A stretch of 5,112 nucleotides of DNA from UCB3 sp964415605. Lineage in GTDB: Bacteria > Chloroflexota > Anaerolineae > Epilineales > Epilineaceae. The notes below the pieces were generated by a model that saw nothing but the letters and a program-made list of their open reading frames with translations, was not told the DNA's origin and ran no database searches. This document shows, one piece after another, positions 1-5,112 of this stretch. Numbering within the stretch: the stretch's first letter is position 1; each line of letters starts with the position of its first letter. The stretch is from the NCBI GenBank assembly GCA_964415605.1, contig CAYQBA010000259.1, forward strand, positions 1-5,112. Direction: 5' to 3'. The translations under genes and the position numbers were made by a program.

Positions 1-1
1 C

Positions 2-2068
2 GCCGACGCCTGCCAGCCCGCGCCCGGCGCCTTGCCGACCGGCCGCGCCGTCGCGTCGAGCTATCCCTCGGCACCGCGCTACACGCCCGCGGGCTTCGTC
101 GCGACCGGCCAGCCCGCCGATCGCGTCCTCTCGGCCATCGGGTTCGACGACGCCGGCGGAGGCGGGATGTTCAACCACCCCGCCGGCATCGCCAGCGACG
201 GCGAGCGACTCGTGCTGGCCGACCGGAACAACAACCGCGTGCTCGTCTGGACGACGCCGCCGACGGGCGACACGCCGGCGGACCTCGTCCTCGGCCAGCC
301 CGACCTCACGCGGAACGCCCCGGGCGCCGGTCTCGACCAGATGAGCTGGCCGACGGCCGTCAGCGCCGCCGGCGGGCGCCTGGTGGTGGCCGACACCGAG
401 AACCACCGGCTGCTCCTGTGGGACCGGTTCCCCACCCGCAGCGGGCAGCCCGCCGACCGCGCCATCGCGTACGCCGCGCTGTCGCGCGCGTCGGGCGGCG
501 GCAACTACCTCTGGCCGTGGGGCGTGTGGACCGACGGCACGCGGCTCGCCGCGGTCAGCACGACGGCCACGCCGGCGCTGTTCATCTGGCACGCGTTCCC
601 GGACCGCTCCGACGCCCTGCCCGACCTCGTGGTCCGCGATCCCCGCTTCGGCACGCCGCGCCACATCACGAGCGACGGCACGCGCCTCATGATCTGGGAC
701 CACAACGCCCGGTTCGGCGACCGGGTGGGGCGCGGCACGTTCGTGTGGCACGCCTGGCCGGCGACCGCCGACGCGGCAGCGAGCTTCCTGGCCGACTACC
801 AGGCCGTCGGCGCCGTGACCGCAGCGGGCGGCGTGGTCGCCGCCGGGGACGGCATCATGGTGTGGCACGCGTTCCCGGCCACCGCCGCTGATCGCCCCGA
901 CCTGCAGGTCCGCGCCGCCCGGATCGGGAGCCAGGACGGCCTGGGCGTCGCGCTCGTCGGCGGTCGGGTCTACGCCCTCGACGGCAACGGCAACCGCATC
1001 GTCGGCTACCATGCCGTGCCGACGTCGCCGGACCAGGCGCCGGACTTCTACGTCGGCAGCGACGGCCTGTGCCACAACAGCCTCGACGCACGGTTCATCG
1101 TCACCAACCCCGTGCCCGCCACCGACGGCGACAGCCTGTTCGTGTCGTCGGACTTCGACCGCAAGCTGTACGTGTGGCGGTCCGTGCCCGACCGCGACGC
1201 GGCGTTCCCCGACTGGGTCTATGCCCTGCCGTTCCAGCCGTGGGACAACACGCTGGCGCGCGGGACCCTGGCGCTGGCCGGCGACCGCATGGCCATGGTC
1301 TGGTCGCGCCCCCCGACCGCGGGCGAGGCGCCCTCGGCCGTCTTCGACCGCCGCATCGGCGGCGTGGCGTTCGAGCGCCTGCGGGGCGTGGCGCTGGACG
1401 ACCGCTACTTCTACCTCGCCGACGAGGTCGCCGGCAAGGTGTACGGCTGGCGCGGCGTCCCGGCGGCGACCGACGATCCAGCCTTCACGCTCGACGTCGG
1501 CCCGGCCATCGCGCGCATCGAGAGCGACGGGCGGTACCTGACGGTCGTGACCAATGCCACCGGGGGCGCGGGTCCCGTCCGGCTCTACGCCGTGGACCGC
1601 CTCGAGCACGGCGCGGACCCGATCACCGTGCGCGGGGGCGGGGCGTTTCGGTTCAACATGCCCGGCGGGGCGATGACGATCGGCGAACGGCTGCTGGTCG
1701 CCGACACAGGCTTCGGGCGCGTGCTGGGGTGGGACCGCGTGGCCGACGCGGCCGCGGGCGCGCCGCCGACCCTGATCCTCGGCGCGACGCGGCTGGACGA
1801 CGTGACGCAGGAGATCGGCCGCGAAAAGCTGTTCTGGCCGGCGGCGCTGGCGTTCGACGGCCTGCGCCTGTGGGTCGGAGAGTTCAAGTTCTCGCAGCGG
1901 CTCCTGCGCTATGACGTGCCGCGCTCGGACGGGGGCGCCGCGTCGCCGACGCCGGCAACGACGCCGGCGGTCGAGCCGACGCCGACGCCGGCCGGCCCGG
2001 CGATCCCGACGCCAGGGGGCGCGCCAGCCCGACGCCTGTGCCTGCCGTGGGCCGGGAGCTGGCGTTGA
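2..2068 (+). CDS. NHL-type beta-propeller repeat protein, probably secreted (5' partial)
   Basis: The reading frame is open to the left edge. The first possible start inside the window, TTG at 32, lies within a run of Pro/Ala/Gly residues and has no ribosome site, so it is probably an internal leucine and the gene begins upstream. Counting from that TTG, 678 residues are visible. They carry about 12 degenerate repeats, each with a strand ending in Trp or Tyr followed by a Pro and often PD or PAD (for example VLVW at 70-73, FIWHAFP at 184-190, MVWHAFP at 276-282). Phrases such as ASDGERLVLAD and VADTENHRLLLW are typical of NHL repeats, which fold as beta-propellers and usually bind proteins, RNA or ligands. 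No catalytic residues are recognisable. Residues 637-662 form a Pro/Thr-rich linker, and the protein ends with RRLCLPWAGSWR, as in many extracellular Chloroflexota proteins (recollection, not checked). A signal peptide would lie upstream. The stop overlaps the kinase start, suggesting co-translation. The propeller call is firm; its function is unknown. Confidence 0.85.
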   Translation, partial: ADACQPAPGALPTGRAVASSYPSAPRYTPAGFVATGQPADRVLSAIGFDDAGGGGMFNHPAGIASDGERLVLADRNNNRVLVWTTPPTGDTPADLVLGQPDLTRNAPGAGLDQMSWPTAVSAAGGRLVVADTENHRLLLWDRFPTRSGQPADRAIAYAALSRASGGGNYLWPWGVWTDGTRLAAVSTTATPALFIWHAFPDRSDALPDLVVRDPRFGTPRHITSDGTRLMIWDHNARFGDRVGRGTFVWHAWPATADAAASFLADYQAVGAVTAAGGVVAAGDGIMVWHAFPATAADRPDLQVRAARIGSQDGLGVALVGGRVYALDGNGNRIVGYHAVPTSPDQAPDFYVGSDGLCHNSLDARFIVTNPVPATDGDSLFVSSDFDRKLYVWRSVPDRDAAFPDWVYALPFQPWDNTLARGTLALAGDRMAMVWSRPPTAGEAPSAVFDRRIGGVAFERLRGVALDDRYFYLADEVAGKVYGWRGVPAATDDPAFTLDVGPAIARIESDGRYLTVVTNATGGAGPVRLYAVDRLEHGADPITVRGGGAFRFNMPGGAMTIGERLLVADTGFGRVLGWDRVADAAAGAPPTLILGATRLDDVTQEIGREKLFWPAALAFDGLRLWVGEFKFSQRLLRYDVPRSDGGAASPTPATTPAVEPTPTPAGPAIPTPGGAPARRLCLPWAGSWR
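248..1912 (+). repeat. Twelve degenerate propeller repeats within the first gene
   Basis: The marker aromatic of each unit falls at residues W73, W130, W186, W239, W278, Y326, W382, W424, W473, Y519, W567 and Y627 (numbered from TTG 32). Spacings run from 39 to 60 residues and are mostly near 48-56. After the aromatic comes a loose pattern of two residues, Val/Phe/Pro, Pro, then seven to nine residues, PD or PAD and a hydrophobic residue. The repeats are divergent in protein and DNA sequence, so they are old structural repeats and not recent tandem duplications. Twelve units would fit two six-bladed propellers, but this count is by eye. A partial unit around residues 26-37 hints at a further repeat to the left. 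Confidence 0.65.
1947..2017 (+). repeat. CGACGCCGGC-type short repeats encoding the Pro/Thr linker
   Basis: CGACGCCGGC occurs exactly at 1947-1956, 1959-1968 and 1983-1992, with a diverged copy starting at 2007. The repeats encode TP-rich sequence (SPTPATTP, VEPTPTPAG, IPTPGG). Such low-complexity tracts can slip during replication and vary in length between relatives. They act as an extended spacer between the propeller and the C-terminal tail. Confidence 0.6.
2054..2058 (+). promoter_or_regulatory. Ribosome binding site favouring the TTG 2065 start of the kinase
   Basis: GGGAG lies 6 bases before TTG 2065, an ideal spacing. The other in-frame candidates are weaker: GTG 2038 and GTG 2047 have no purine-rich site at a usable distance, GTG 2071 is 12 bases from this site, and GTG 2101 sits 13 bases after GGAGG (2083-2087). 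The site lies inside the last codons of the propeller gene. Confidence 0.5.
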
Positions 2069-3843
2069 CAGTGGCGACGCGCGGAGGCCGCGCATCGCCG
2101 GTGGCGACCCCGGGCGGGCGGGGCCGGCGCGGATTGCGGCGCGAGCTCACGTGGCGCTACACGTGGGTGACGGTGGCGGCGCTGGTCGCGCTCGAGGTCT
2201 TCGCCTTGGGCGTGATCCAGGGCGCCACGCGCGGCACGACCTATCTGGCGCAGCCGTCAGGGCGGGCGCTCGAGGCGGTCCGCGCGGAGATCCGCGGGCG
2301 GCTGGACGGAGCGTCGCCGGGGGATCCGGCCGTGGGAGCGACCGGCGCTCCCGACGGCGGCGGCCCCCGCGCCGCCAGCCGCGGCGCGGCCGAACCGGCC
2401 GCCGACATCCAGGCCTGGCTGCAGACCGTCTCGCTGCCGGTCCTGGCCCTCGCCGACGCCACGGGGCGGCCGCAGATCCAGCTCTACGCCTTCCCGCGGC
2501 GCGACGTCCAGACGCTGTACGTGATCGACGCCGCGGCGCGGCTGCTGGCGGTGACCCCCGCGACCGGCGCGGCGCCGCTCGGGTCGCCGCTCGACCTGGC
2601 GGCCTTCCGCGTCCTCCCGCGCGACCTCATGCGCGAGCTCGGCCGGCTCACGACCGAGCAGCGCGTCGCGTCGCTCCTCAACGCGTCGCCCGAGACCCGC
2701 TTCGACCACGACCGGGCGCCCACGGTGTTCTGGTATCCCGATCCGGCCAACGGCCGGCTCACGCTCGTCACGCCGATCTTCGACGATGGCCGGGCGCTGC
2801 GCGGCGCGCTGCTGGTCGTCACGCGCGCCGCCGACACGGCGCCGGTGTCGGCGGGTCTGCTCGCGCTCTTCGGGGCGAGTCTGGTCGCGTTCACCCTGGC
2901 GGCGGGCGTGGTGGGCACGCTGGTCGGCGTGCCGGTGGCGCGGTCGGTCGCCGGCCGGCTCGAGCGGCTGGCGCGCGTCACCGGGGCCTGGAGCCACGGC
3001 GACTTCACGCAGGCCGCGGCGGATGCCGGGCCCGACGAGATCGGCGCGCTGGCGGCGCACCTGGACGGGCTCGGCGCCGACCTGCACCGGCTGGTGCGCA
3101 CGCGCCAGCGGCTGGCGGCGTCCGAAGAGCGCAACCGGCTGGCGCGCGACCTGCACGACAGCGTGAAGCAGCAGGTGTTCGCCATCAGCCTGAACCTCGG
3201 CACGGCGCGCCTGCGCTGGGACGACGACCCGGCGGAGGCGCGCGCGCGCCTCGACGCCGCGGCGGCGCAGGCCGAGCACGTGCAGCGCGAGCTGGCGGCG
3301 CTGATCGGCACGCTGCGCCCGGCGGGATCCGACGGCCGGCGGCTCGGCGACGCGCTGCGGGACCTCGTGGCCACGTGGCAGGCCAGCACCGGCATCCGGG
3401 CGACGACGGCGATCCCGGAGGCGCTGGACGCCCCGCCGGACGTGGGCGCGGCGATCTACCGGATCACGCAGGAGGCGCTGGCCAACGTGGCACGCCACAG
3501 CGGAGCGGGCGCGGTCCACGTCGCGGTCGAACGCGGCGCCTGCGGCGAGGCCGATGGCCGTGCCGTGGACGGGCTGGCCGTCGAGATCCGCGACGACGGC
3601 ACGGGCTTCGACGCGGGCGCCGCGGCGGGGGAGGGGATGGGCGGCGGTCCGATGGGCGGCGTCGGGCTGCGCTCGATGCGTGAGCGGGCGGAGGCGCTGG
3701 GCGGCCGGTGGACCGTCGCCAGCGACGGCACCGGGACGCGCGTGCGGGCCGAGATCCCGACCCTGGCGGCGCGGCCGCGGGTCGAGATGCCCGCCGGCGC
3801 GGCGGCGCCCGACCCGACGGGAGAGGAGGCCGGCCGACCATGA
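2065..3843 (+). CDS. Membrane sensor histidine kinase, NarX/LiaS-like (HisKA_3 family)
   Basis: This is a two-component sensor that autophosphorylates on histidine and passes the phosphate to the regulator encoded next. Numbering is from TTG 2065 (592 residues). Transmembrane helix 1 is at about 33-51. An extracytoplasmic region follows at 52-260, with a Gly/Pro/Ala-rich stretch at 82-113 and cache/PAS-like strands (YVIDAAARLLAV near 152-162; LVTPIFDDGRALRGALLVV near 234-252). Helix 2 is at about 261-289. HAMP begins at P290 and contains DEIG at 324-327. HisKA_3 has ERNRLARDLHDSVKQQVF with phospho-acceptor H364, followed by LIGTLRP at 413-419. HATPase_c shows an N box (E470, N474, H478), G1 box DDGTGF (510-515), G2 box GVGLRSMRERAEALGG from 532, and GTGT at 555-558, so all catalytic motifs appear intact. 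The last 27 residues are a low-complexity tail. The start is uncertain (alternatives GTG 2038, 2071 or 2101). The stop overlaps the regulator ATG by 4 bases. The ligand is unknown; no liaF-like gene is adjacent. Confidence 0.93.
   Translation: MTVATRGGRASPVATPGGRGRRGLRRELTWRYTWVTVAALVALEVFALGVIQGATRGTTYLAQPSGRALEAVRAEIRGRLDGASPGDPAVGATGAPDGGGPRAASRGAAEPAADIQAWLQTVSLPVLALADATGRPQIQLYAFPRRDVQTLYVIDAAARLLAVTPATGAAPLGSPLDLAAFRVLPRDLMRELGRLTTEQRVASLLNASPETRFDHDRAPTVFWYPDPANGRLTLVTPIFDDGRALRGALLVVTRAADTAPVSAGLLALFGASLVAFTLAAGVVGTLVGVPVARSVAGRLERLARVTGAWSHGDFTQAAADAGPDEIGALAAHLDGLGADLHRLVRTRQRLAASEERNRLARDLHDSVKQQVFAISLNLGTARLRWDDDPAEARARLDAAAAQAEHVQRELAALIGTLRPAGSDGRRLGDALRDLVATWQASTGIRATTAIPEALDAPPDVGAAIYRITQEALANVARHSGAGAVHVAVERGACGEADGRAVDGLAVEIRDDGTGFDAGAAAGEGMGGGPMGGVGLRSMRERAEALGGRWTVASDGTGTRVRAEIPTLAARPRVEMPAGAAAPDPTGEEAGRP
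3824..3829 (+). promoter_or_regulatory. Ribosome binding site of the response regulator
   Basis: AGGAGG lies 10 bases before ATG 3840, within the kinase's final codons. It fixes ATG 3840 as the start. A longer frame extends upstream to 3708, but those 44 codons only shadow the kinase's ATPase end. Confidence 0.75.
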
Positions 3844-4520
3844 CGCCCGCGACGGCCGTACCCGGCATCCCGCCGATCACGGTGCTCGTCGTCGACGACC
3901 ATGCGGTCGTGCGCCACGGCGTGCGGGGCTACCTCGAGGCGCACGCCGACATCGAGGTGGTCGGCGAGGCGGCGTCGGGGGCCGAGGCCGTCCGGCTGGC
4001 GGGCGACTTGGTGCCGGACGTCGTGCTGATGGACCTCGTCATGCCCGGGATGGACGGCGTGGCGGCGACGGCGGCGATCCACCGGCTCAGCCCGGTGTCG
4101 CGCATCGTGGTCCTGACGTCGTTCCACGCCGACACGCACGTCTTCCCGGCGCTGCGGGCCGGCGCGTTCTCGTACCTGCTGAAGGATGTGGCCCCGGCCG
4201 ACCTGGTGGCGGCCGTGCGCGCGGCGGCGCGGGGCGAGCCGTCGCTCCACCCGGGCATCGCGGCGCGGCTGATCCACGAGGCGCGGTCGGCGGGCCGCGG
4301 TGCGGCGGGCCCGGCGGGCGACCTGACGGACCGCGAGCTGGACGTGCTGCGCCTCATCGCCGAGGGGCTGGGCAACGCCGACATCGCGGCGCGCCTGGTG
4401 TTGAGCGAGAAGACCGTCAAGGGCCACGTCAGCAACATCCTGGCCAAGCTGCACCTCGCGGACCGGACGCAGGCGGCGGTGTTCGCGTGGCGGGAGGGGG
4501 TGGTGGGGCGAGGGGAGTGA
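3840..4520 (+). CDS. NarL/LuxR-family response regulator (LiaR-like)
   Basis: This 226-residue cytoplasmic regulator is the expected partner of the upstream kinase. The receiver domain is at about 13-128. It has the acidic pair D19 and D20, phospho-acceptor D65 in VVLMDLVMPGMDG, the switch threonine T93 in VVLTSF, and K115 in SYLLKD, so all conserved receiver residues are present. A short Gly/Ala-rich linker at 149-160 leads to a LuxR/GerE helix-turn-helix at about 161-217, with LTDRELDVLRLIAEGLGNADIA and the recognition-helix segment SEKTVKGHVSNIL. Length and layout are normal for the NarL/LiaR class, in which phosphorylation promotes dimerisation and DNA binding. The start is supported by AGGAGG and by the ATGA overlap with the kinase stop, which indicates translational coupling. 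The overall sequence looks closest to LiaR/VraR-type regulators, but no target genes can be deduced, so no symbol is given. Confidence 0.95.
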   Translation: MTPATAVPGIPPITVLVVDDHAVVRHGVRGYLEAHADIEVVGEAASGAEAVRLAGDLVPDVVLMDLVMPGMDGVAATAAIHRLSPVSRIVVLTSFHADTHVFPALRAGAFSYLLKDVAPADLVAAVRAAARGEPSLHPGIAARLIHEARSAGRGAAGPAGDLTDRELDVLRLIAEGLGNADIAARLVLSEKTVKGHVSNILAKLHLADRTQAAVFAWREGVVGRGE

Positions 4521-4538
4521 CCGGCCGCGCGGAGATGA

Positions 4539-4555
4539 GCCGCCGTCGCGGCGGC
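4539..4555 (+). terminator. GC hairpin after the regulator, possible terminator without a T-run
   Basis: GCCGCCG and CGGCGGC form a perfect 7-bp stem around the loop TCG, starting 19 bases after the regulator stop. It is followed only by GATTCCCC, so it lacks the T-tract of a classic intrinsic terminator. Its position suits transcription end or protection of the mRNA 3' end. In a genome this GC-rich, a stem of this size can also arise by chance. Confidence 0.4.
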
Positions 4556-4639
4556 GATTCCCCAGGCCCGTCAGGCTCCGCATGCGCGAGCGCCGGCAGG
4601 GCCGAGACGACGTGCATCCTTGGCCCGGAGTGAGACGGC

Positions 4640-4669
4640 CGCCCGCTGCCATGCACCATGCAGCGAGCG
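4640..4669 (+). terminator. Longer imperfect hairpin in the intergenic region
   Basis: CGCTGC at 4644-4649 pairs with GCAGCG at 4660-4665, and ATG at 4651-4653 pairs with CAT at 4657-4659 around the loop CAC, leaving C4650 bulged. Three more pairs (4640-4642 with 4667-4669) extend the stem beyond one C-A mismatch. No T-run follows. It could be a second terminator, or the top of it could be an operator-like CATG pair (see findings). Confidence 0.35.
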
Positions 4670-4683
4670 CCCGTCCGGCGCGA

Positions 4684-4692
4684 TGGTATGAT
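4684..4692 (+). promoter_or_regulatory. Extended -10 promoter candidate for the membrane-protein gene
   Basis: TGGTATGAT matches an extended -10 element (TGn followed by TATGAT, one base from TATAAT). No good -35 hexamer is seen 16-18 bases upstream, which is normal for extended -10 promoters. Transcription would begin near 4699, leaving a leader of about 54 bases before ATG 4753. The element stands out in this very GC-rich DNA and overlaps a palindrome. Confidence 0.45.
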
Positions 4693-4701
4693 CATGATCA
4701 T
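4688..4701. promoter_or_regulatory. Perfect 14-bp palindrome overlapping the -10 element (operator candidate)
   Basis: ATGATCATGATCAT reads identically on both strands. It covers most of the candidate -10 hexamer (4687-4692) and the predicted transcription start, the place where a dimeric repressor would block RNA polymerase. The bound protein is unknown. Confidence 0.45.
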
Positions 4702-4749
4702 GTGTCAGCAGCGCGGCAAGCGCAAGGCAAGGCTGTTCCGGTCAGAAGT

Positions 4750-4763
4750 GGCATGACCATGCC
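4750..4763. repeat. Inverted repeat spanning the start codon of the membrane-protein gene
   Basis: GGCATG (4750-4755) and CATGCC (4758-4763) are perfect 6-bp arms separated by AC. They include both candidate start codons, ATG 4753 and ATG 4759. The two-base spacer is too short for a full RNA hairpin, so if functional it is more likely a DNA-protein site. Part of the symmetry follows from the Met-Thr-Met coding. Confidence 0.35.
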
Positions 4764-5112
4764 CTCCATCGCGTTCACCTCCCGCCGCTCAGCCCCCGCC
4801 CCCACCCTCGCCGGCACCATCGCCCTCGCCGGCCTGTGGCTGGCCCTCTACCGCCCCGTCCTGGCGTACCTCACGATCATCTACGGCCGCGAGGATTTCC
4901 GGACCAACCAGATCGCCCTCGTCGGCGTCGCCGCCCTCGTCGCCGCCCGCGCCGCGCGCGCCGGCCGGCCCGTGCTGCGCGCCACGCTCGCCGCCGGGCC
5001 CCGCCCGCACCGCCCCGCCCTCGCCCTCGCCCGCGGCGCCAGCCTCGCCTACCTCGCCTGCGAGCGCGACCTGGCGATCAACACCGTCTCCGCCACCCGG
5101 TTCGGCCTGGCC
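4753..5112 (+). CDS. Membrane protein, putative exosortase-like (possibly XrtO) N-terminus, 3' partial
   Basis: The frame starts at ATG 4753 and stays open to the right edge, giving 120 residues. Codon use (almost all third positions C or G, mostly GCC and CTC) and the protein pattern support a real gene. Residues 1-18 are a polar, basic cytoplasmic start. A hydrophobic helix runs at about 19-43 and includes LYRPVLAYL. It is followed by the polar segment YGREDFRTNQ (44-53), a second helix at about 54-65, a basic loop at 66-88 (rich in Arg), and a third hydrophobic stretch at about 89-102. The segment after it has CERDLAINTVSA (103-114). This layout, with an aromatic/Pro motif in helix 1, resembles the N-terminus of exosortases, multi-pass cysteine proteases that process C-terminal sorting signals; REDFRTNQ recalls XrtO. 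The catalytic Cys, Arg and His lie beyond the window, so the family is tentative. The start is uncertain: AGAAG at 4744-4748 is a weak site, and ATG 4759 or GTG 4702 are alternatives. Confidence 0.6.
   Translation, partial: MTMPSIAFTSRRSAPAPTLAGTIALAGLWLALYRPVLAYLTIIYGREDFRTNQIALVGVAALVAARAARAGRPVLRATLAAGPRPHRPALALARGASLAYLACERDLAINTVSATRFGLA

Larger units (their letters stand above)
4521..4752 (+). other. Intergenic region between the regulator and the membrane-protein gene
   Basis: I find no convincing gene in these 232 bases. Open frames that cross it on either strand have no ribosome site and only shadow the regulator. The left part is GC-rich with hairpins at 4539-4555 and 4640-4669. 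The right part, from about 4680, is distinctly richer in A/T and carries a promoter candidate and palindromes. GCAAG occurs three times at 4716-4720, 4722-4726 and 4727-4731. The composition shift marks this as regulatory, non-coding DNA. Confidence 0.6.

Noticed and set aside
11..13. Cys near the left edge as a lipoprotein acylation site
   Set aside because: The preceding residues Ala-Asp-Ala do not fit a lipobox, and no hydrophobic signal is visible before the window starts.
32..34. TTG 32 as the true start of the propeller gene
   Set aside because: The frame is open to the window edge, no ribosome site precedes it, and a repeat fragment begins almost at once, so the start must be upstream.
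661..678. C-terminal LPWAG of the propeller as a sortase cell-wall anchor (residue positions)
   Set aside because: There is no following hydrophobic helix and the fourth residue is Ala, not the Thr of LPXTG; only three residues follow the motif.
2065..2070. TTGACA resembling a -35 promoter element
   Set aside because: The expected -10 position about 17 bases downstream is CCGCGC, and the hexamer is explained by the TTG start and stop-codon overlap.
2257..3519. Long antisense open frame (420 codons) opposite the kinase
   Set aside because: It lies entirely over intact kinase-coding sequence, is Arg/Gln-rich with no recognisable domain, and long spurious frames are expected in DNA this GC-rich.
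3708..3839. N-terminal extension of the response regulator
   Set aside because: Those 44 codons overlap conserved kinase sequence, while ATG 3840 has a strong ribosome site, an ATGA overlap and gives a standard-length regulator.
3456..4652. Long antisense open frame (398 codons) across the kinase end and regulator
   Set aside because: It mirrors the kinase ATPase region and the full regulator, has biased low-complexity composition and no ribosome site or domain.
4429..4701. Antisense small protein of 90 residues in the intergenic region
   Set aside because: It runs into the regulator gene, is Pro/Arg-rich, and its first codons are only the reverse reading of the ATGATC palindrome.

Overview
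This is a strongly GC-rich window (G or C at nearly every codon third position) with all supported genes on the + strand. It most resembles Chloroflexota. The first protein is a probably secreted NHL-type beta-propeller that ends in a Pro/Thr-rich linker and a short basic, leucine/proline/tryptophan tail. The response regulator is of the LiaR/NarL type common in that phylum. The phylum is an inference; a high-GC actinobacterium or another deep lineage cannot be excluded from 5 kb.

Layout. (1) Positions 2-2068 hold a beta-propeller protein with about 12 degenerate repeats. It is open at the left edge, so its true start and any signal peptide lie outside the window. (2) Positions 2065-3843 hold a membrane sensor histidine kinase: two transmembrane helices around an extracytoplasmic domain of about 200 residues, then HAMP, HisKA_3 and HATPase_c. 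Its likely TTG start overlaps the propeller's stop codon. (3) Positions 3840-4520 hold a NarL/LuxR-family response regulator joined to the kinase by a classic ATGA overlap. (4) Positions 4521-4752 are an intergenic region, visibly richer in A/T towards its right end. It contains two GC hairpins, an extended -10 promoter candidate, a perfect 14-bp palindrome and three paired-CATG motifs. (5) From 4753 to the right edge runs the start of a membrane protein, tentatively exosortase-like (possibly XrtO-like), cut by the window.

How the genes may work together. The first three genes overlap end to start and read as one co-translated unit. A secreted or surface propeller is followed by a membrane sensor and its regulator, so the propeller may be an accessory or target of the signalling pair. 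The promoter-like and palindrome-rich leader before the membrane-protein gene suggests a separately regulated transcription unit. Whether the response regulator acts there is speculation, but it can be tested.

No RNA genes, CRISPR arrays, insertion sequences or integration sites were seen. The most interesting points are the propeller-kinase-regulator coupling, the unassigned sensor domain, and the cluster of paired CATG palindromes in the 4650-4761 leader.
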